Under the pieces are notes generated by a model. It searched no databases. It was not told the DNA's origin and was given only the letters and a program-made list of their open reading frames with translations. Positions 35,701 to 43,559 of a stretch of DNA of 50,543 nucleotides are shown here, piece after piece. The DNA is from COE1 sp965114465 (GTDB taxonomy: Bacteria; Bacillota; Clostridia; Lachnospirales; Lachnospiraceae): contig CBCOYO010000005.1 of the NCBI GenBank assembly GCA_965114465.1, positions 1 to 50,543 of the forward strand, given 5' to 3'. The number at the start of each line of letters is the position of its first letter. The first letter of the stretch is position 1. The position numbers were made by a program, and so were the translations under genes.

Positions 35701-38700
35701 GGGATTGATACACTTTCTTTAACAGGAAATGAAGCTTCCACATGGGATACGCCAGAAGCACAGCGGATTCAGTTTGTGGCAGATCTTACCCGATCCGCGG
35801 CAGCAGAAGGGGCAGTTATAACACTTTCTGCACATATGCCAAACTTTGATTTAATTGACCAGAAAGTCAAAGCATATGAAGCATCGAATAAGACTGGTAA
35901 TACAAGCGATACACTTGGCTATTGGGAAGTAAACGGCGAAAAGCAGTATAATTTCTCAGGATACACGCCGGGAACATTAACGGGAAATGTTGTGGCAAGA
36001 ATTATGCCAGAGCAGGATTTAAACTATCTTTTTACAGATTATCTTGATTTAATTGCAGACTATGCAAAGGCAGTGGAAAAAGATGGTATTACGATTTTAT
36101 TCCGTCCTTTCCATGAAAATACAGGAAGCTGGTTCTGGTGGGGCGCAGCGCTCTGCGATAAGGAAGCGTATATTAATTTATACCGTTATACTGTGGATTA
36201 TTTAAAAGAGCAGGGTGTGCATAATCTTCTTTATGTATACGGGCCGGGCAGCGAAGCGGCGAATGCGGTTGAGTATGCGCAGCGGTATCCGGGCGATGCC
36301 TATGTAGATATGATTGGATACGATTTGTACCATTCCTACCCGACAAAGGAAAATCAGGCGGGCTATTTGGAGAATATCCATAAGCAGAACATGATTTTAC
36401 AGGAATTTGCCCAGAAACACAACAAACTTTATGCAATTACAGAAACCGGTGTGGCAAATGGAAGTAATGCACTATTAACTTCAGAAAATGAGGTTTTGGA
36501 TTGGTATATGCAGTTACTTGATGAAATTAGCGATGACGGTGTATGCTATTTCCTGACATGGGCAAACTTTAACGATACAACAAGCTTCTATACACCTTTT
36601 GTTAAGGAAAAGAGAGAAAACGGCGTTTTGTATGGACATGAAATGCTGGATGAGTTTATTCGTTTTTACAATGATGAGAAAAGCGTGTTTGCAACCGATA
36701 TGCATAACGGTTTTGCACAGCTTAACGGAATTACCAATACCACCAAAGAAAATACAGTTGCAGGTTATATTGTTTCGCCGATATCCGGTGATAAGCTGCT
36801 GCCAAGCCAGACCGAAGAAGGGACACGGATTGTGGCAAAGGTAACAGGCATTGACCAATCAGGCAGTGTTCGGTTTGTGTTAACTTCTGATTTTGATCAA
36901 GAAATCTGCAGAGCTTCTTATAATGAAGAAACCAAAATGTGGGAGGCAGTACTGCCGGATTATGCATTGATAAATCTGGGAGAAGGATTGGGAACGGTTG
37001 TTCTAATTGTAAATGAGCAGGAGATTGCTTCCATTAGCGTAGGCTTTAATATGACCGAAGCAGAACAGAATGATTTGAACCCAGAAGATTTCGAGAGCTA
37101 CGGCGGAAGCGATGAACTGCTAAATAGTGTTTGGGCAACAAATAAGGCAACCGGCAGCGAGATTGCATTTCGGTTAACACAGGAATCAGAGAAAGTATTC
37201 GGCGGAAACTATGGCTTGGAAATGGAAGCAACATTGGCATCCAGTGACGCTTGGGTTGGTGCTGAGAAGAACTTTACAGCGGATTGGAGCAGCGGCAATG
37301 CACTGGAATTTTATACCATTCCTGAAAAGCATGGGCAAAAGGTCGTTGTTCAAGTAAAGAGCAACGGAGAGGAATTTGAGATTTATTTACAGGATTATCC
37401 AGCATATACAAACAATGCAAAAAGTGGGATTCCTGTGAAAGTTACGATTCCGTTTGTCGCTTTTGTGGGGCGCGATCACAAAGAAGCTGTATTTGATCCG
37501 GCAAAAATTGAAAAACTGGGCTTATGGTGCAATGCCATCGCACAAGAAAATGTAACATTCCCGCTTAAGACAACACTTTACTATGATGAACTCAAAATTG
37601 TAAAGCTGGCAAATCCAGAGCAGAAAGATGTTATCATTGAAAGCATTGCAAAAGAGGGCGTTTGGATACGTGAAATCGCACCGCAGGAATATACCGGAAA
37701 AGCAGTAAAACCGGAAGTCGCAGTATATGATGGAGCAAAGCTTTTAACACTGAAGAAAGATTACACAGTTTCTTATAAAAATAATAAAAACGCAGGCAAT
37801 CAAGCGAAAGTGATAATTAAAGGAAAAGGCAATTACAGCGAAACCATTGAACAGACATTTGAAATTGCACCAAAAGAAATGGGAAGGCTTACCATTACCT
37901 ACCCAGAGTATCTTGCTTACAATGGAAAAGAGCAGGCAGTCGCGGTCACTGTAAAAGATGGAAAGAAGAAATTAAGCAGCAAAAAAGATTACAGCGTGGA
38001 AATACTTTATATGGGAAAAGATGAGAGCCAAACAGGGCAGGAAAGCAGTTGGACATCTGTTGCAAAGGCAAAAGACGAAGGAAAATATCAGATAAAAATA
38101 ACGGGAAAAGGCAATTATAGTGGAGAAGCAGTAGCAATCTGTGAAGTGGTAGACGGTAAAGGTTTATTGTCTAAAGCATCTATTAAACTTCCATCATCTT
38201 CACTAAACTATGAAACCGGCAAGGCAGCAGTTTTTGAGGAATCAGCGATTGTTGTGAAGGTAGGTGGAAAAGTAGTGCCGCAGAAGGAAGCAAACGATAT
38301 TGTAAATTATACGGTTTCTTATGTCAATAACACAGCGCCGGGCACTGCGACCGTGATAATAACGGCTGGAAAGGACAGCGCTTATGTAGGAAGCTGCCGC
38401 AAGGATTTTGCTGTAAAGGGAGCTGCATTTTCATCAAAGACAATTGGATTTACAGAATTTCAAACCAAGCTGCCCTATACAGGCAAGCCTGTTTTCCAGA
38501 ATCCAGTATTAACTGATAAGGCAACAGGAACAGAACTGAAAAAAGGCGTAGATTACAGAGTTACCTACAAAAATCATGTAAATGCAGGCAAAGCATCTAT
38601 GCAGTTTACAGGAATTGGCAGATATAGTGGTACTTTTACTAAAACATATACAATTACCAAAGCTGCATTAACAGAAGATATGCTGACTAGCGGCAAGAAG

Positions 38701-39525
38701 ATAGAAGTGCTGCAAAACCGTGCAGGCGTTCAGCCGGATGTTGTGCTTCTATATCAGGGGAAAACGCTAGTAAATGGACAGGATTATACTTTGATTTACA
38801 GCAACAATAAGAATATTACAACAGATAGTAAGAAAGCGTATATTACAATAAAGGGAAAAGGCAGCTTTACAGGAACGCTGCGCAATGCTGTGGAAATGGT
38901 GATTCTACCGAAGTCACTCAACAGTGACGATATTACCATTGAAGTGCCAGATATGCAGTACAGCAACAAGAAAGCACAGTACAATCCGAATCCGATTGTC
39001 TATGACAATGGCAAGAAGTTGGTGAAAAATAAGGATTACACGGTATCCTATGAGGGCAATACCAAACAGGATATCGGCGAGATCAAAGAAACGGGACATA
39101 CGGCAAAAGTGATTATTACTGCGAAAAGCGCTGATTATTTGGTAGCAGAAGAAGCAGTGGACGGCACAGAAAATCCGCAGAACCATAATACAAGAATCGT
39201 AGAATTTCGTATTGTTGGGAAGCTGATAAAAGATGCCAAAGTAACTGTGAAAAACAGCCAGTATTTCAGCCAGCAGGGAACAACACCGCGCAAGGAAGAT
39301 ATTGAAATTACATATAAAGGCACAAAAGTAGAAAATACGGAATATGAAATTATTTCCTATTCGCAGAATACGAAGAAAGGAAATGCCATTATGGTACTGC
39401 AAGGCGTTGGCACATACGGCGGAACAAAAACCGTGAAGTTTAAGATTAATGCAAGAGGAATGCATCAGAACTGGGCGGATGAAATGGCAGAGATGTTATC
39501 TTCGTTGTTTGAGGTATTTTCTTGA
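29713..39525 (+). CDS. Giant secreted protein with two GH26 mannanase modules
   Basis: This 3270-residue extracellular protein has a signal peptide (1-36). An acidic Glu/Ser/Thr-rich spacer (45-196) follows, then mannan-binding CBM27/23-like modules (200-353, 370-570, 576-746). GH26 catalytic module 1 is at 783-1186, with acid/base E983 in RPFHENTGGWFWWG and nucleophile E1092 in AITETGV. Next come a CBM (1297-1480), an Asn-Pro-Asp repeat linker (1490-1521), two more CBMs (1524-1893), GH26 module 2 (1933-2336, E2135 and E2244) and another CBM (2446-2633). About seven 80-90-residue YTGK/DYTVSYKNN-type repeats end it. Both catalytic pairs are intact, so both should cut beta-mannan. There is no LPxTG or C-terminal span; attachment is unclear. 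AAAGGAGAG precedes the ATG. Module borders are by eye. Confidence 0.93.
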   Translation: MALGRFKRTIKRSLSIVMAAALIATSIPQLSASATAQELGNANPEFEEQVLENSEGETDSEKSEPEESEQESDKETNSEQPTEETSKEKESDESTTTAKEETSKERESEECTTTKDSTKEENKSDKETESESDTVKETSEENRENEETKEDTTKTVESDEDTTDVDEYEKDKKGDKVTDNKEENKERIEENKGGKALRFQMKEVKEVSKWEDMIQEDINAPENLTFSENLKSDYQVSFDLYLPKEASFSGNYYVKAVTKLGDSWKWIDGAGESFTRDNFESCDENDKLVRYTFKGAIGEGAVEYDILKAIVVSVGSSDCTYNGVMFVDNVKLLDENDAILMLEDFSNYEGAVDLGSMEGISEGGDQEESDGIVIYKEDFNSWTSLEKMEVPGSNEVEPSLETIAEGNQAIAYSIDLSTSSKWADIFKASLKLPESYDKEVTDKLNMTFDVYIPTDSIQSDFGTMQAQAALKVGNNWTWITQKSWPTLQADDLIEDEKVSGYKKYTFSIDMNDFETWDNETQGKIPWDFANITPIQTVIPCLGGENFKYTGNIYLDNVCVTAYNKTEDVPIAKDDVVLDLDASAWEVIEGYQYSGNSTIENQTIDNKKMLTAAVDYSANTTYDWSEAKFKYTHPETVIFEGSYNAFTADIYYKPANKKQGNLAVKISSGCLQNEKGIDAELPKGEAVTGIPELEGYYKSQLELVIETKKSASFSGLELGMVGKNTDFQGDIYFDNMKFTNIEVEDIYVDATVEAKKGDGVTVSADGKSITTASGQSVSIASEVSLVDPNANEATKNLYAYLKAIGESDSVIFGHQNDTHHKAGSNADGFSNSDTKDVTGSIAGVIGIDVLSLTGDEASEWNTPEADRIQKVAEITKEAAAEGALITLSAHMPNFDVIDQRVKAFEKNGKTGNKSDTLGYWEVDGKKQYNFSGYTPGTLSGNVVARIMPGQDLNYLFTDYLDLIVDYAKAVEGDGITILFRPFHENTGGWFWWGAASCDQEAYINLFRYTVDYIKEKDVHNILYVYGPGSEANNAAEYAQRYPGDAYVDMIGYDLYHSSPTKDNEAKYLADISRQNSILKEFATKHQKLYAITETGVANGKTALFPSGNEVKDWYMQLLNQISEEGVCYFLTWANFDDTTFYLPFVTKKNTDGTLHGHETLDDFITFYNDNRSIFATDMNGGHKQIKGVTNTNKGDSISGYFTTPLSGDRILKKEQGTGTKIAVKLTGVKNDASNVKFVFSSDFGKETITASYVEKTALWEATLEDSVLEKLGESIGKITLVVGESEIAAITAIFNLAEAEQDDMAPDDFESYGGSKELLNRAWATNKDTGSEIAFLLTKDKDKVFGGNYALQIDVTLQNDNAWAGATKKFAADWSNGNALEFYTIPEKYGQKVVVQVTSDGVIYEAYLQEFEVYTNYAETDTPVKVSIPFSCFKDRDNKGVAFNPKKIESIGLWCNAIAKDGVTFPLETTLYYDEFKVVKTDKTEVLIEEAVIPDNPDNPDNPDDPDNPDNPDNPDNPDTPSVSAGMIYSNNFDQETDINNVLDSAEKSGATLAELAPNNKAILYKVDLTGTTKWTDIFQAQFNLKEPYTQEITDKAVMSFDVYFPAESINETFATLKAQAVFKTGSTWNWTAQQSWPAYTAEQLEDDADVPGFKKLHIEIDMNNFKISGEDGEIAATIADITPIMAVVPCLAGDTSGYKGDIYLDNVKVEAFNRSGDAPELPPINENGMFLSTEAATWSVTDGWDYSGESKVGNITIQEEKLLVTTVDYSKDADKGWSEAKFNYMHPKTINPVSGYNAFQADVYYKPADMTQGGFGIKIFCESLGIDKDAALPEGTAVENIAGLEGYYKSTFTLDFDTVNDASFSGLTLGLVGKNTNFKGDIYFGNMRFTKGETVDIYKETTQKIQKGAGITVAEDGRTITTASGKTVSVASEIALVDANANEATQKLYAYLKAIGESDSVIFGHQNDTHHKAGSTGEGFTNSDTKDITGSIAGVVGIDTLSLTGNEASTWDTPEAQRIQFVADLTRSAAAEGAVITLSAHMPNFDLIDQKVKAYEASNKTGNTSDTLGYWEVNGEKQYNFSGYTPGTLTGNVVARIMPEQDLNYLFTDYLDLIADYAKAVEKDGITILFRPFHENTGSWFWWGAALCDKEAYINLYRYTVDYLKEQGVHNLLYVYGPGSEAANAVEYAQRYPGDAYVDMIGYDLYHSYPTKENQAGYLENIHKQNMILQEFAQKHNKLYAITETGVANGSNALLTSENEVLDWYMQLLDEISDDGVCYFLTWANFNDTTSFYTPFVKEKRENGVLYGHEMLDEFIRFYNDEKSVFATDMHNGFAQLNGITNTTKENTVAGYIVSPISGDKLLPSQTEEGTRIVAKVTGIDQSGSVRFVLTSDFDQEICRASYNEETKMWEAVLPDYALINLGEGLGTVVLIVNEQEIASISVGFNMTEAEQNDLNPEDFESYGGSDELLNSVWATNKATGSEIAFRLTQESEKVFGGNYGLEMEATLASSDAWVGAEKNFTADWSSGNALEFYTIPEKHGQKVVVQVKSNGEEFEIYLQDYPAYTNNAKSGIPVKVTIPFVAFVGRDHKEAVFDPAKIEKLGLWCNAIAQENVTFPLKTTLYYDELKIVKLANPEQKDVIIESIAKEGVWIREIAPQEYTGKAVKPEVAVYDGAKLLTLKKDYTVSYKNNKNAGNQAKVIIKGKGNYSETIEQTFEIAPKEMGRLTITYPEYLAYNGKEQAVAVTVKDGKKKLSSKKDYSVEILYMGKDESQTGQESSWTSVAKAKDEGKYQIKITGKGNYSGEAVAICEVVDGKGLLSKASIKLPSSSLNYETGKAAVFEESAIVVKVGGKVVPQKEANDIVNYTVSYVNNTAPGTATVIITAGKDSAYVGSCRKDFAVKGAAFSSKTIGFTEFQTKLPYTGKPVFQNPVLTDKATGTELKKGVDYRVTYKNHVNAGKASMQFTGIGRYSGTFTKTYTITKAALTEDMLTSGKKIEVLQNRAGVQPDVVLLYQGKTLVNGQDYTLIYSNNKNITTDSKKAYITIKGKGSFTGTLRNAVEMVILPKSLNSDDITIEVPDMQYSNKKAQYNPNPIVYDNGKKLVKNKDYTVSYEGNTKQDIGEIKETGHTAKVIITAKSADYLVAEEAVDGTENPQNHNTRIVEFRIVGKLIKDAKVTVKNSQYFSQQGTTPRKEDIEITYKGTKVENTEYEIISYSQNTKKGNAIMVLQGVGTYGGTKTVKFKINARGMHQNWADEMAEMLSSLFEVFS

Positions 39526-39687
39526 ATAGGTAATTTCAGAAGTACAGATACTGTACACCGATGAAATGTATTGCGAAAAGCAGAAAAATAGTGCTATTTT
39601 GAAAATTCTTTCAAATAATATTTTTAGTACTTTTTAATTCATTCGTTATTTTAACGAAACTGCTTGAGATAGGGATAATTGGAATAC

Positions 39688-39762
39688 AAAAAAGGCTGTC
39701 GGAAAGTGTATTTGCTAACAATTTATTAGTCAAATACGAAACTTATCCGACAGCCTTTTTAA
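39688..39762. terminator. Bidirectional terminator, long hairpin
   Basis: GGCTGTCGGA and TCCGACAGCC form a perfect 10-bp outer stem, with inner arms GTATTTG / CAAATAC. An A-run precedes and a T-run follows, between two converging genes. Its ends resemble the GGCTGTCG of the MITE-like family, so it may be a co-opted element. The bases from 39526 to here show nothing else. Confidence 0.82.
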
Positions 39763-39779
39763 GTGCTTACCAGTATAAA

Positions 39780-40637
39780 TTACAAAAGTTTAGGCATAAT
39801 TGCCTCTACGGTGGCGGAACGTGCCTTTGAGTATATTTCAGGATTGCGTTTGCAAAAAACATAGAATAAACATTCTATAATAAAAAGCTGTCCTATTTTT
39901 GCGGCAACAGAGCCTGATTGCAGCGGGCTTTCATTGTAGCCACACAGTAAAATTACGTCAGCGTATTTTGTAGCACGCGAGTTCGGGAAATGCGTGATTA
40001 GGATAACGGATACATGGCGCTCTTTTGCGATATGCATAATATCCTCCATATCCTTTGTCGAACCGGAATAGGAGAAAAATAATATAACATCTTTCTCCGT
40101 AGCCAGCGCGATATTCATAACCTGCATATGAGAGTCCTCAATATGGACAAAGTGTGAGGTAGCAGTAGAGAATCGTGCCCACGCTTCCATTGCCATAACC
40201 ATGCTGCCGCCCTGTCCAAAACAAAATACCCTATCAGCGGCGGATATGAAATCTACAGCTTTGGATATTTCATTTTCATCTAAAAGATCCATTGTTTCAT
40301 TGAGGGACAGTACATTTGCGTCATAGAGTTTTCGGAAAATACTGCCCAAGGTATCCTCTGATGTAATGGTGTCAGGGGTATCGGAAGGATCTCCAATATC
40401 GGTGACATAGGCGGCTTTTGCGAGCGCAAGTTTTAAGTTGTTATAGCCTGACAGACCAAGGCTTTTGCAAAAGCGTGTAATGGAAGCTTCCGATACGCCG
40501 CTGCACTCAGCAAGGCTTGAAATGGACATATACTGTGAATCATGGGTATTGGCAAGAATATAATCAGCCAGTTTTTGGCTGGAACGGGTTAGTGAGTGAT
40601 ATTGTTGTGTAATCAGTTCCAAAATGTTTCCTGCCAA
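39780..40637 (-). CDS. RpiR/MurR-family transcriptional regulator
   Basis: This 285-residue cytoplasmic regulator has an N-terminal HTH_6 domain (about 1-77; SISSLAECSGVSEASITRFCKSLGLSGYNNLKLALAKA) and a SIS sugar-phosphate-binding domain (about 125-260; FCFGQGGSMVMAMEAWARF, VILFFSYSGSTKDMEDIMHIAKE). Such proteins sense phosphosugars. Lying downstream of a ROK fragment, nagA and nagB on the same strand, it most likely senses an amino-sugar phosphate and controls this locus (inference). GGGAGATG precedes the ATG. Confidence 0.93.
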   Translation of the reverse strand: MAGNILELITQQYHSLTRSSQKLADYILANTHDSQYMSISSLAECSGVSEASITRFCKSLGLSGYNNLKLALAKAAYVTDIGDPSDTPDTITSEDTLGSIFRKLYDANVLSLNETMDLLDENEISKAVDFISAADRVFCFGQGGSMVMAMEAWARFSTATSHFVHIEDSHMQVMNIALATEKDVILFFSYSGSTKDMEDIMHIAKERHVSVILITHFPNSRATKYADVILLCGYNESPLQSGSVAAKIGQLFIIECLFYVFCKRNPEIYSKARSATVEAIMPKLL

Positions 40638-40661
40638 ACAATCATCTCCCTTCGTAATAAT

Positions 40662-40864
40662 TTATATAGTGCGGTTTAAAACGGCAGCGCCCAGCATACC
40701 AGCATGATTGCCAAGTGCAACTTTTTCTATTTTAACCTGACGAAAACTTGAGCACCACCAAGCGATGCCTCTGTAGGCGTTTCTTTGATATTTGTCAATG
40801 TATTGTTAAGATAGATACCAGATTTAATTGCAGTGCCTGCAATACCAAGAACGATAGCAGCCAT
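40662..40864 (-). pseudogene. ROK-family sugar kinase, internally deleted remnant
   Basis: Two pieces of a ROK kinase are fused by a large deletion. The N-terminal piece (40864 down to 40727) reads MAAIVLGIAGTAIKSGIYLN, matching the ATP-binding start 'GIDIGGTKIKAGLY' with substitutions, and stops early. The C-terminal piece, in another frame, ends KVALGNHAGMLGAAVLNRTI, the typical ROK tail 'LGNdAGliGAA'. Only about 200 of the usual ~900 bases remain. Its position between nagA and the rpiR-type gene suggests it was an N-acetylmannosamine or N-acetylglucosamine kinase. Confidence 0.75.
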
Positions 40865-40889
40865 ATGCAGTTTCCTCACATTTTCATAA

Positions 40890-42056
40890 TCAAAGTGCAT
40901 TATCAAAGTATGGTGTTATACCGTGATGTATTACCATTTTTAAATCTAAATTTTTTTCCAAGAGCACAATATTTGCATATTTGCTGGGAGTAAGGCTTCC
41001 ATAATTTTGATAAATGCCAACAGCTTTCGCTGGATTGACAGCGGCGCATTTTACAGCACTGGCAAGAGGAATCCCCATACTGTGTACAGCAGTGCGCATA
41101 CAATCCATAAGGTTTGTGACAGAGCCTGCAATTGTACCATCATCCAAGACGGCCAGATTACCTTTGACAATTACATTTTGCCCGCCGAGATCATACATAC
41201 CATCAGCAAGACCCGCGGCGCGCATACTGTCACTAATAAAAATAATTCGGTCATCTCCGAAAATCTTAAATGTTGTGCGCACGACAGCAGGATGAATGTG
41301 AATACCATCACAGATAAGTTCTGCTTTGCATTGTTCGTCGTCTGCGGCTGCACCGATAGGGCCGGGGGCACGGTGACTGAAAGGCGGCATGGCATTATAC
41401 ATATGTGTCAATTGTGAAGCGCCGCACGAAAAAGCTTCTTTTGTTGTAGTATAATCTGCTGTAGTATGAGCGATAGAAATAGTAACGTTGCTGCTGTTTT
41501 TTTGTATAAAGTCCATTGCGCCCTCTGTTTCGGGAGCAATTGCTACGGTGCGGATTAGACCGCCGGAAATTTCTTGCAAGCGGTTTAGCATCGCAGTGTC
41601 AGCAGGGGTAATATACTTTTCGTTTTGCGCGCCCTTTTTTTCTGTGCTGATAAAAGGCCCTTCCATATATAGCCCGCAGAAATCGGCAGTATTGTCAGGC
41701 TTGGATTCGTGAAAATTTTTTGCAGCGCGGCAAATCTGTGTCAGATTTTCCTCCGGTATGGTCATCGTTGCAGGCGTAATAGAGGTGATGCCTTGACTTA
41801 GTTCATAGTGTGCAATTGTCTGCAAGGCTTCAACGCTACCATCACAGCAGTCGCTTCCCATACATCCATGAAAATGGATATCTGTAAGGCCGGGAATTAC
41901 GTAGCATCCTTTGGCATCTGTTATTGTTTCTTCGCCAGAGGTGTTGTGATAGGTTTCTTCTGATACAATTTTTTCTCCACAAATATAAACGGTTTCGGGA
42001 AGAAAAGAGCCATCTTCATGAAAAACAACACCATTTATAATTTTTCTTAACACCAT
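40890..42056 (-). CDS. nagA: N-acetylglucosamine-6-phosphate deacetylase
   Basis: This 388-residue amidohydrolase converts GlcNAc-6-phosphate to glucosamine-6-phosphate plus acetate in the cytoplasm. Family motifs are PGLTDIHFHGCMGSDCCDG, YMEGPFIS, SIAHTTADY, THMYNAMPPFSHRAPGPIGA, CDGIHIHP and the catalytic-Asp region FISDSMRAAG. I start at the ATG at 42056 because GGAAAGGTG lies just before it; an ATG 18 bases earlier overlaps that site. nagB lies 74 bases upstream on the same strand, so the two steps from GlcNAc-6-P to fructose-6-P are encoded together. Confidence 0.95.
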   Translation of the reverse strand: MVLRKIINGVVFHEDGSFLPETVYICGEKIVSEETYHNTSGEETITDAKGCYVIPGLTDIHFHGCMGSDCCDGSVEALQTIAHYELSQGITSITPATMTIPEENLTQICRAAKNFHESKPDNTADFCGLYMEGPFISTEKKGAQNEKYITPADTAMLNRLQEISGGLIRTVAIAPETEGAMDFIQKNSSNVTISIAHTTADYTTTKEAFSCGASQLTHMYNAMPPFSHRAPGPIGAAADDEQCKAELICDGIHIHPAVVRTTFKIFGDDRIIFISDSMRAAGLADGMYDLGGQNVIVKGNLAVLDDGTIAGSVTNLMDCMRTAVHSMGIPLASAVKCAAVNPAKAVGIYQNYGSLTPSKYANIVLLEKNLDLKMVIHHGITPYFDNAL

Positions 42057-42130
42057 TTTTAAACACCTTTCCATTATATTTTATATTTTTTGTCTGATTT
42101 TAACAAATAGATATTTTATTATTTTCAGCT

Positions 42131-42856
42131 TTAGCATTTGGACAGTGCAGCTTCGTCGGCGATTATGATAGCGTTGCGGTGTAACTGCAAAATAGAAGCA
42201 GGTACTTGGGGGGTAATCGGGCCAAAGAAAGCTTTTTTTACGATTTCTGCCTTATCTTCTCCCGATACAATAACGAGGACTTTTTCTGCCGACATAATTG
42301 TTTGTATGCCCATTGTATATGCTTGGCGTGGCACTTCATCTATCGTTGCAAAGAAGCGTGCGTTTGCTTGAATTGTTTGTTCGGAGAGTGTGATACAATG
42401 CGTTTGTGTTGAAAAAAATTCACTTGGCTCATTAAAGCCAATATGTCCGTTGTGTCCAAGTCCTAGAAGCTGAAGGTCAATCGTGCCGACGGAATCAAGA
42501 ATATCATTATACTTTTGGCAGGCGGTTTTGCTGTCAGATTCTGTTCCATCGGGTAGAAAGGTTTTATCTTTGTTAATATTAACCTTGCTAAAAAGGTTTT
42601 CATTCATAAAGTAGTAGTAACTCTGATCGTTATCGCGTGTTACCCCTTTATATTCGTCGAGGTTCACAGTTGTTACTTCTGAAAAATCAAGGTCGCCTTG
42701 TTGATACCATTCTACAAGCTGTCGATAAGTACCCAAGGGGGTAGAGCCAGTGGCAAGACCAAGAACGCAGTTGGGTTTTAAAATAATTTGTGCAGAAATA
42801 ACATTGGCAGCTTTGCGACTCATATCATTATAATCCTTTGCTTTGTAAATTTTCAT
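42131..42856 (-). CDS. nagB: Glucosamine-6-phosphate deaminase
   Basis: This 241-residue protein is the normal length for the short Gram-positive NagB. It converts glucosamine-6-phosphate to fructose-6-phosphate plus ammonia. Motifs are LGLATGSTPLGTYRQL (phosphate binding), TVNLDEYKGV (catalytic Asp-Glu), LLGLGHNGHIGFNEP (catalytic His region) and YTMGIQTIMSA. AAAGGAGG precedes the ATG. It is the first gene of the nagBA operon. The AT-rich gap upstream should hold the operon promoter, but I could not identify one with certainty. Confidence 0.96.
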   Translation of the reverse strand: MKIYKAKDYNDMSRKAANVISAQIILKPNCVLGLATGSTPLGTYRQLVEWYQQGDLDFSEVTTVNLDEYKGVTRDNDQSYYYFMNENLFSKVNINKDKTFLPDGTESDSKTACQKYNDILDSVGTIDLQLLGLGHNGHIGFNEPSEFFSTQTHCITLSEQTIQANARFFATIDEVPRQAYTMGIQTIMSAEKVLVIVSGEDKAEIVKKAFFGPITPQVPASILQLHRNAIIIADEAALSKC

Positions 42857-43031
42857 AAATTACCTCCTTTGAGAATCGGTTTTATATAACAAGTTGCTTA
42901 TAGAGCAACTATAACATATATTTTAAGTAGATGCAATTGCTAATAGACAAAAGTGTTAAAAATTTTCATTAAACAAGAAATAGAAAAAAATTTTCAAAAA
43001 TGTATTGATAAAAATATAATATAAGGGATTT

Positions 43032-43205
43032 GAAAGTGATATTACACCGACGATGAAAGAGATGGATGAACTTGTTGCAGCGGGTTCGGATATTATTGTG
43101 TTCGATTGTACAAATCAAAAGCGCGGTGATGGGAAAAGCATTGAGAAATATATTACAGAAGTTTGCCAAAAGTATCCAGATGCGATATTAATGGCAGATA
43201 TCTAA
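43032..43205 (+). pseudogene. nanE: N-acetylmannosamine-6-phosphate 2-epimerase fragment
   Basis: An open stretch of 57 codons reads SDITPTMKEMDELVAAGSDI, IIVFDCTNQKRGDGKS, then KYPDAILMADI and a stop. This is the central part of NanE ('ITPTMKEVDaLveaGadiIalDaT...RPdGktl...lMADIST'). Both ends are missing. It lies opposite nagB in orientation. The loss points to a former sialic acid or ManNAc catabolic branch. About 85 further bases could encode a short unassigned peptide. Confidence 0.75.
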
Positions 43206-43307
43206 CGCAGGGGATAAAATTACAGTGGACTGTCAGCAGGGGTGGTTTGTCATCACAAAGGACGAGCCGGAAACAAATACTGGAACGGGATAATCGACAG
43301 GTATTGA

Positions 43308-43450
43308 GTTACAATTCACACTCATGTCAGTTTTTATTAGCTTATAAGTTATTGAGGTGTGAATTATAACAGATTTTGCACACAAAATGCTAAAGTGCAA
43401 GCATTTTGGCGCATGATTCCCACTACTTTGGCGTGGGTGTGAAAAGTAAC
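43308..43450. repeat. 143-bp GTTAC palindromic element, copy 2
   Basis: This element is in reverse orientation to 9187-9329 and has the same length. It starts GTTACAATTCACACTCATG and ends GGCGTGGGTGTGAAAAGTAAC. The segment ATGCTAAAGTGCAAGCATTT and its flanks are almost identical between the two copies, while the other half has diverged in sequence but keeps the terminal repeats. Confidence 0.77.
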
Positions 43451-43510
43451 GATATTGATATTTTATGGAAAATTTTTGTGAAAACTTATTCCATCTGGAA
43501 AGACATTGTA

Positions 43511-43559
43511 ATATAATAGAGCCAACGAAAAATCGGAAGTAGTTTGTGAGGTGGTTTAT
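43511..43559 (+). promoter_or_regulatory. Leader with ATATAATAGAGCCA motif, copy 1
   Basis: A TATAAT -10 (43512-43517) is followed by AGAGCCAACGA and AAATCGG. The leader upstream of the DUF3592 gene at 44614-44640 is nearly the same, suggesting shared transcriptional control or a duplicated promoter. No good -35 is visible. Confidence 0.45.

Noticed and set aside
43206..43292. A short frame after the nanE fragment (ITVDCQQGWFVITKDEPE)
   Set aside because: It reads like protein but is too short and unassignable. It may be another gene scrap, and the evidence is insufficient.
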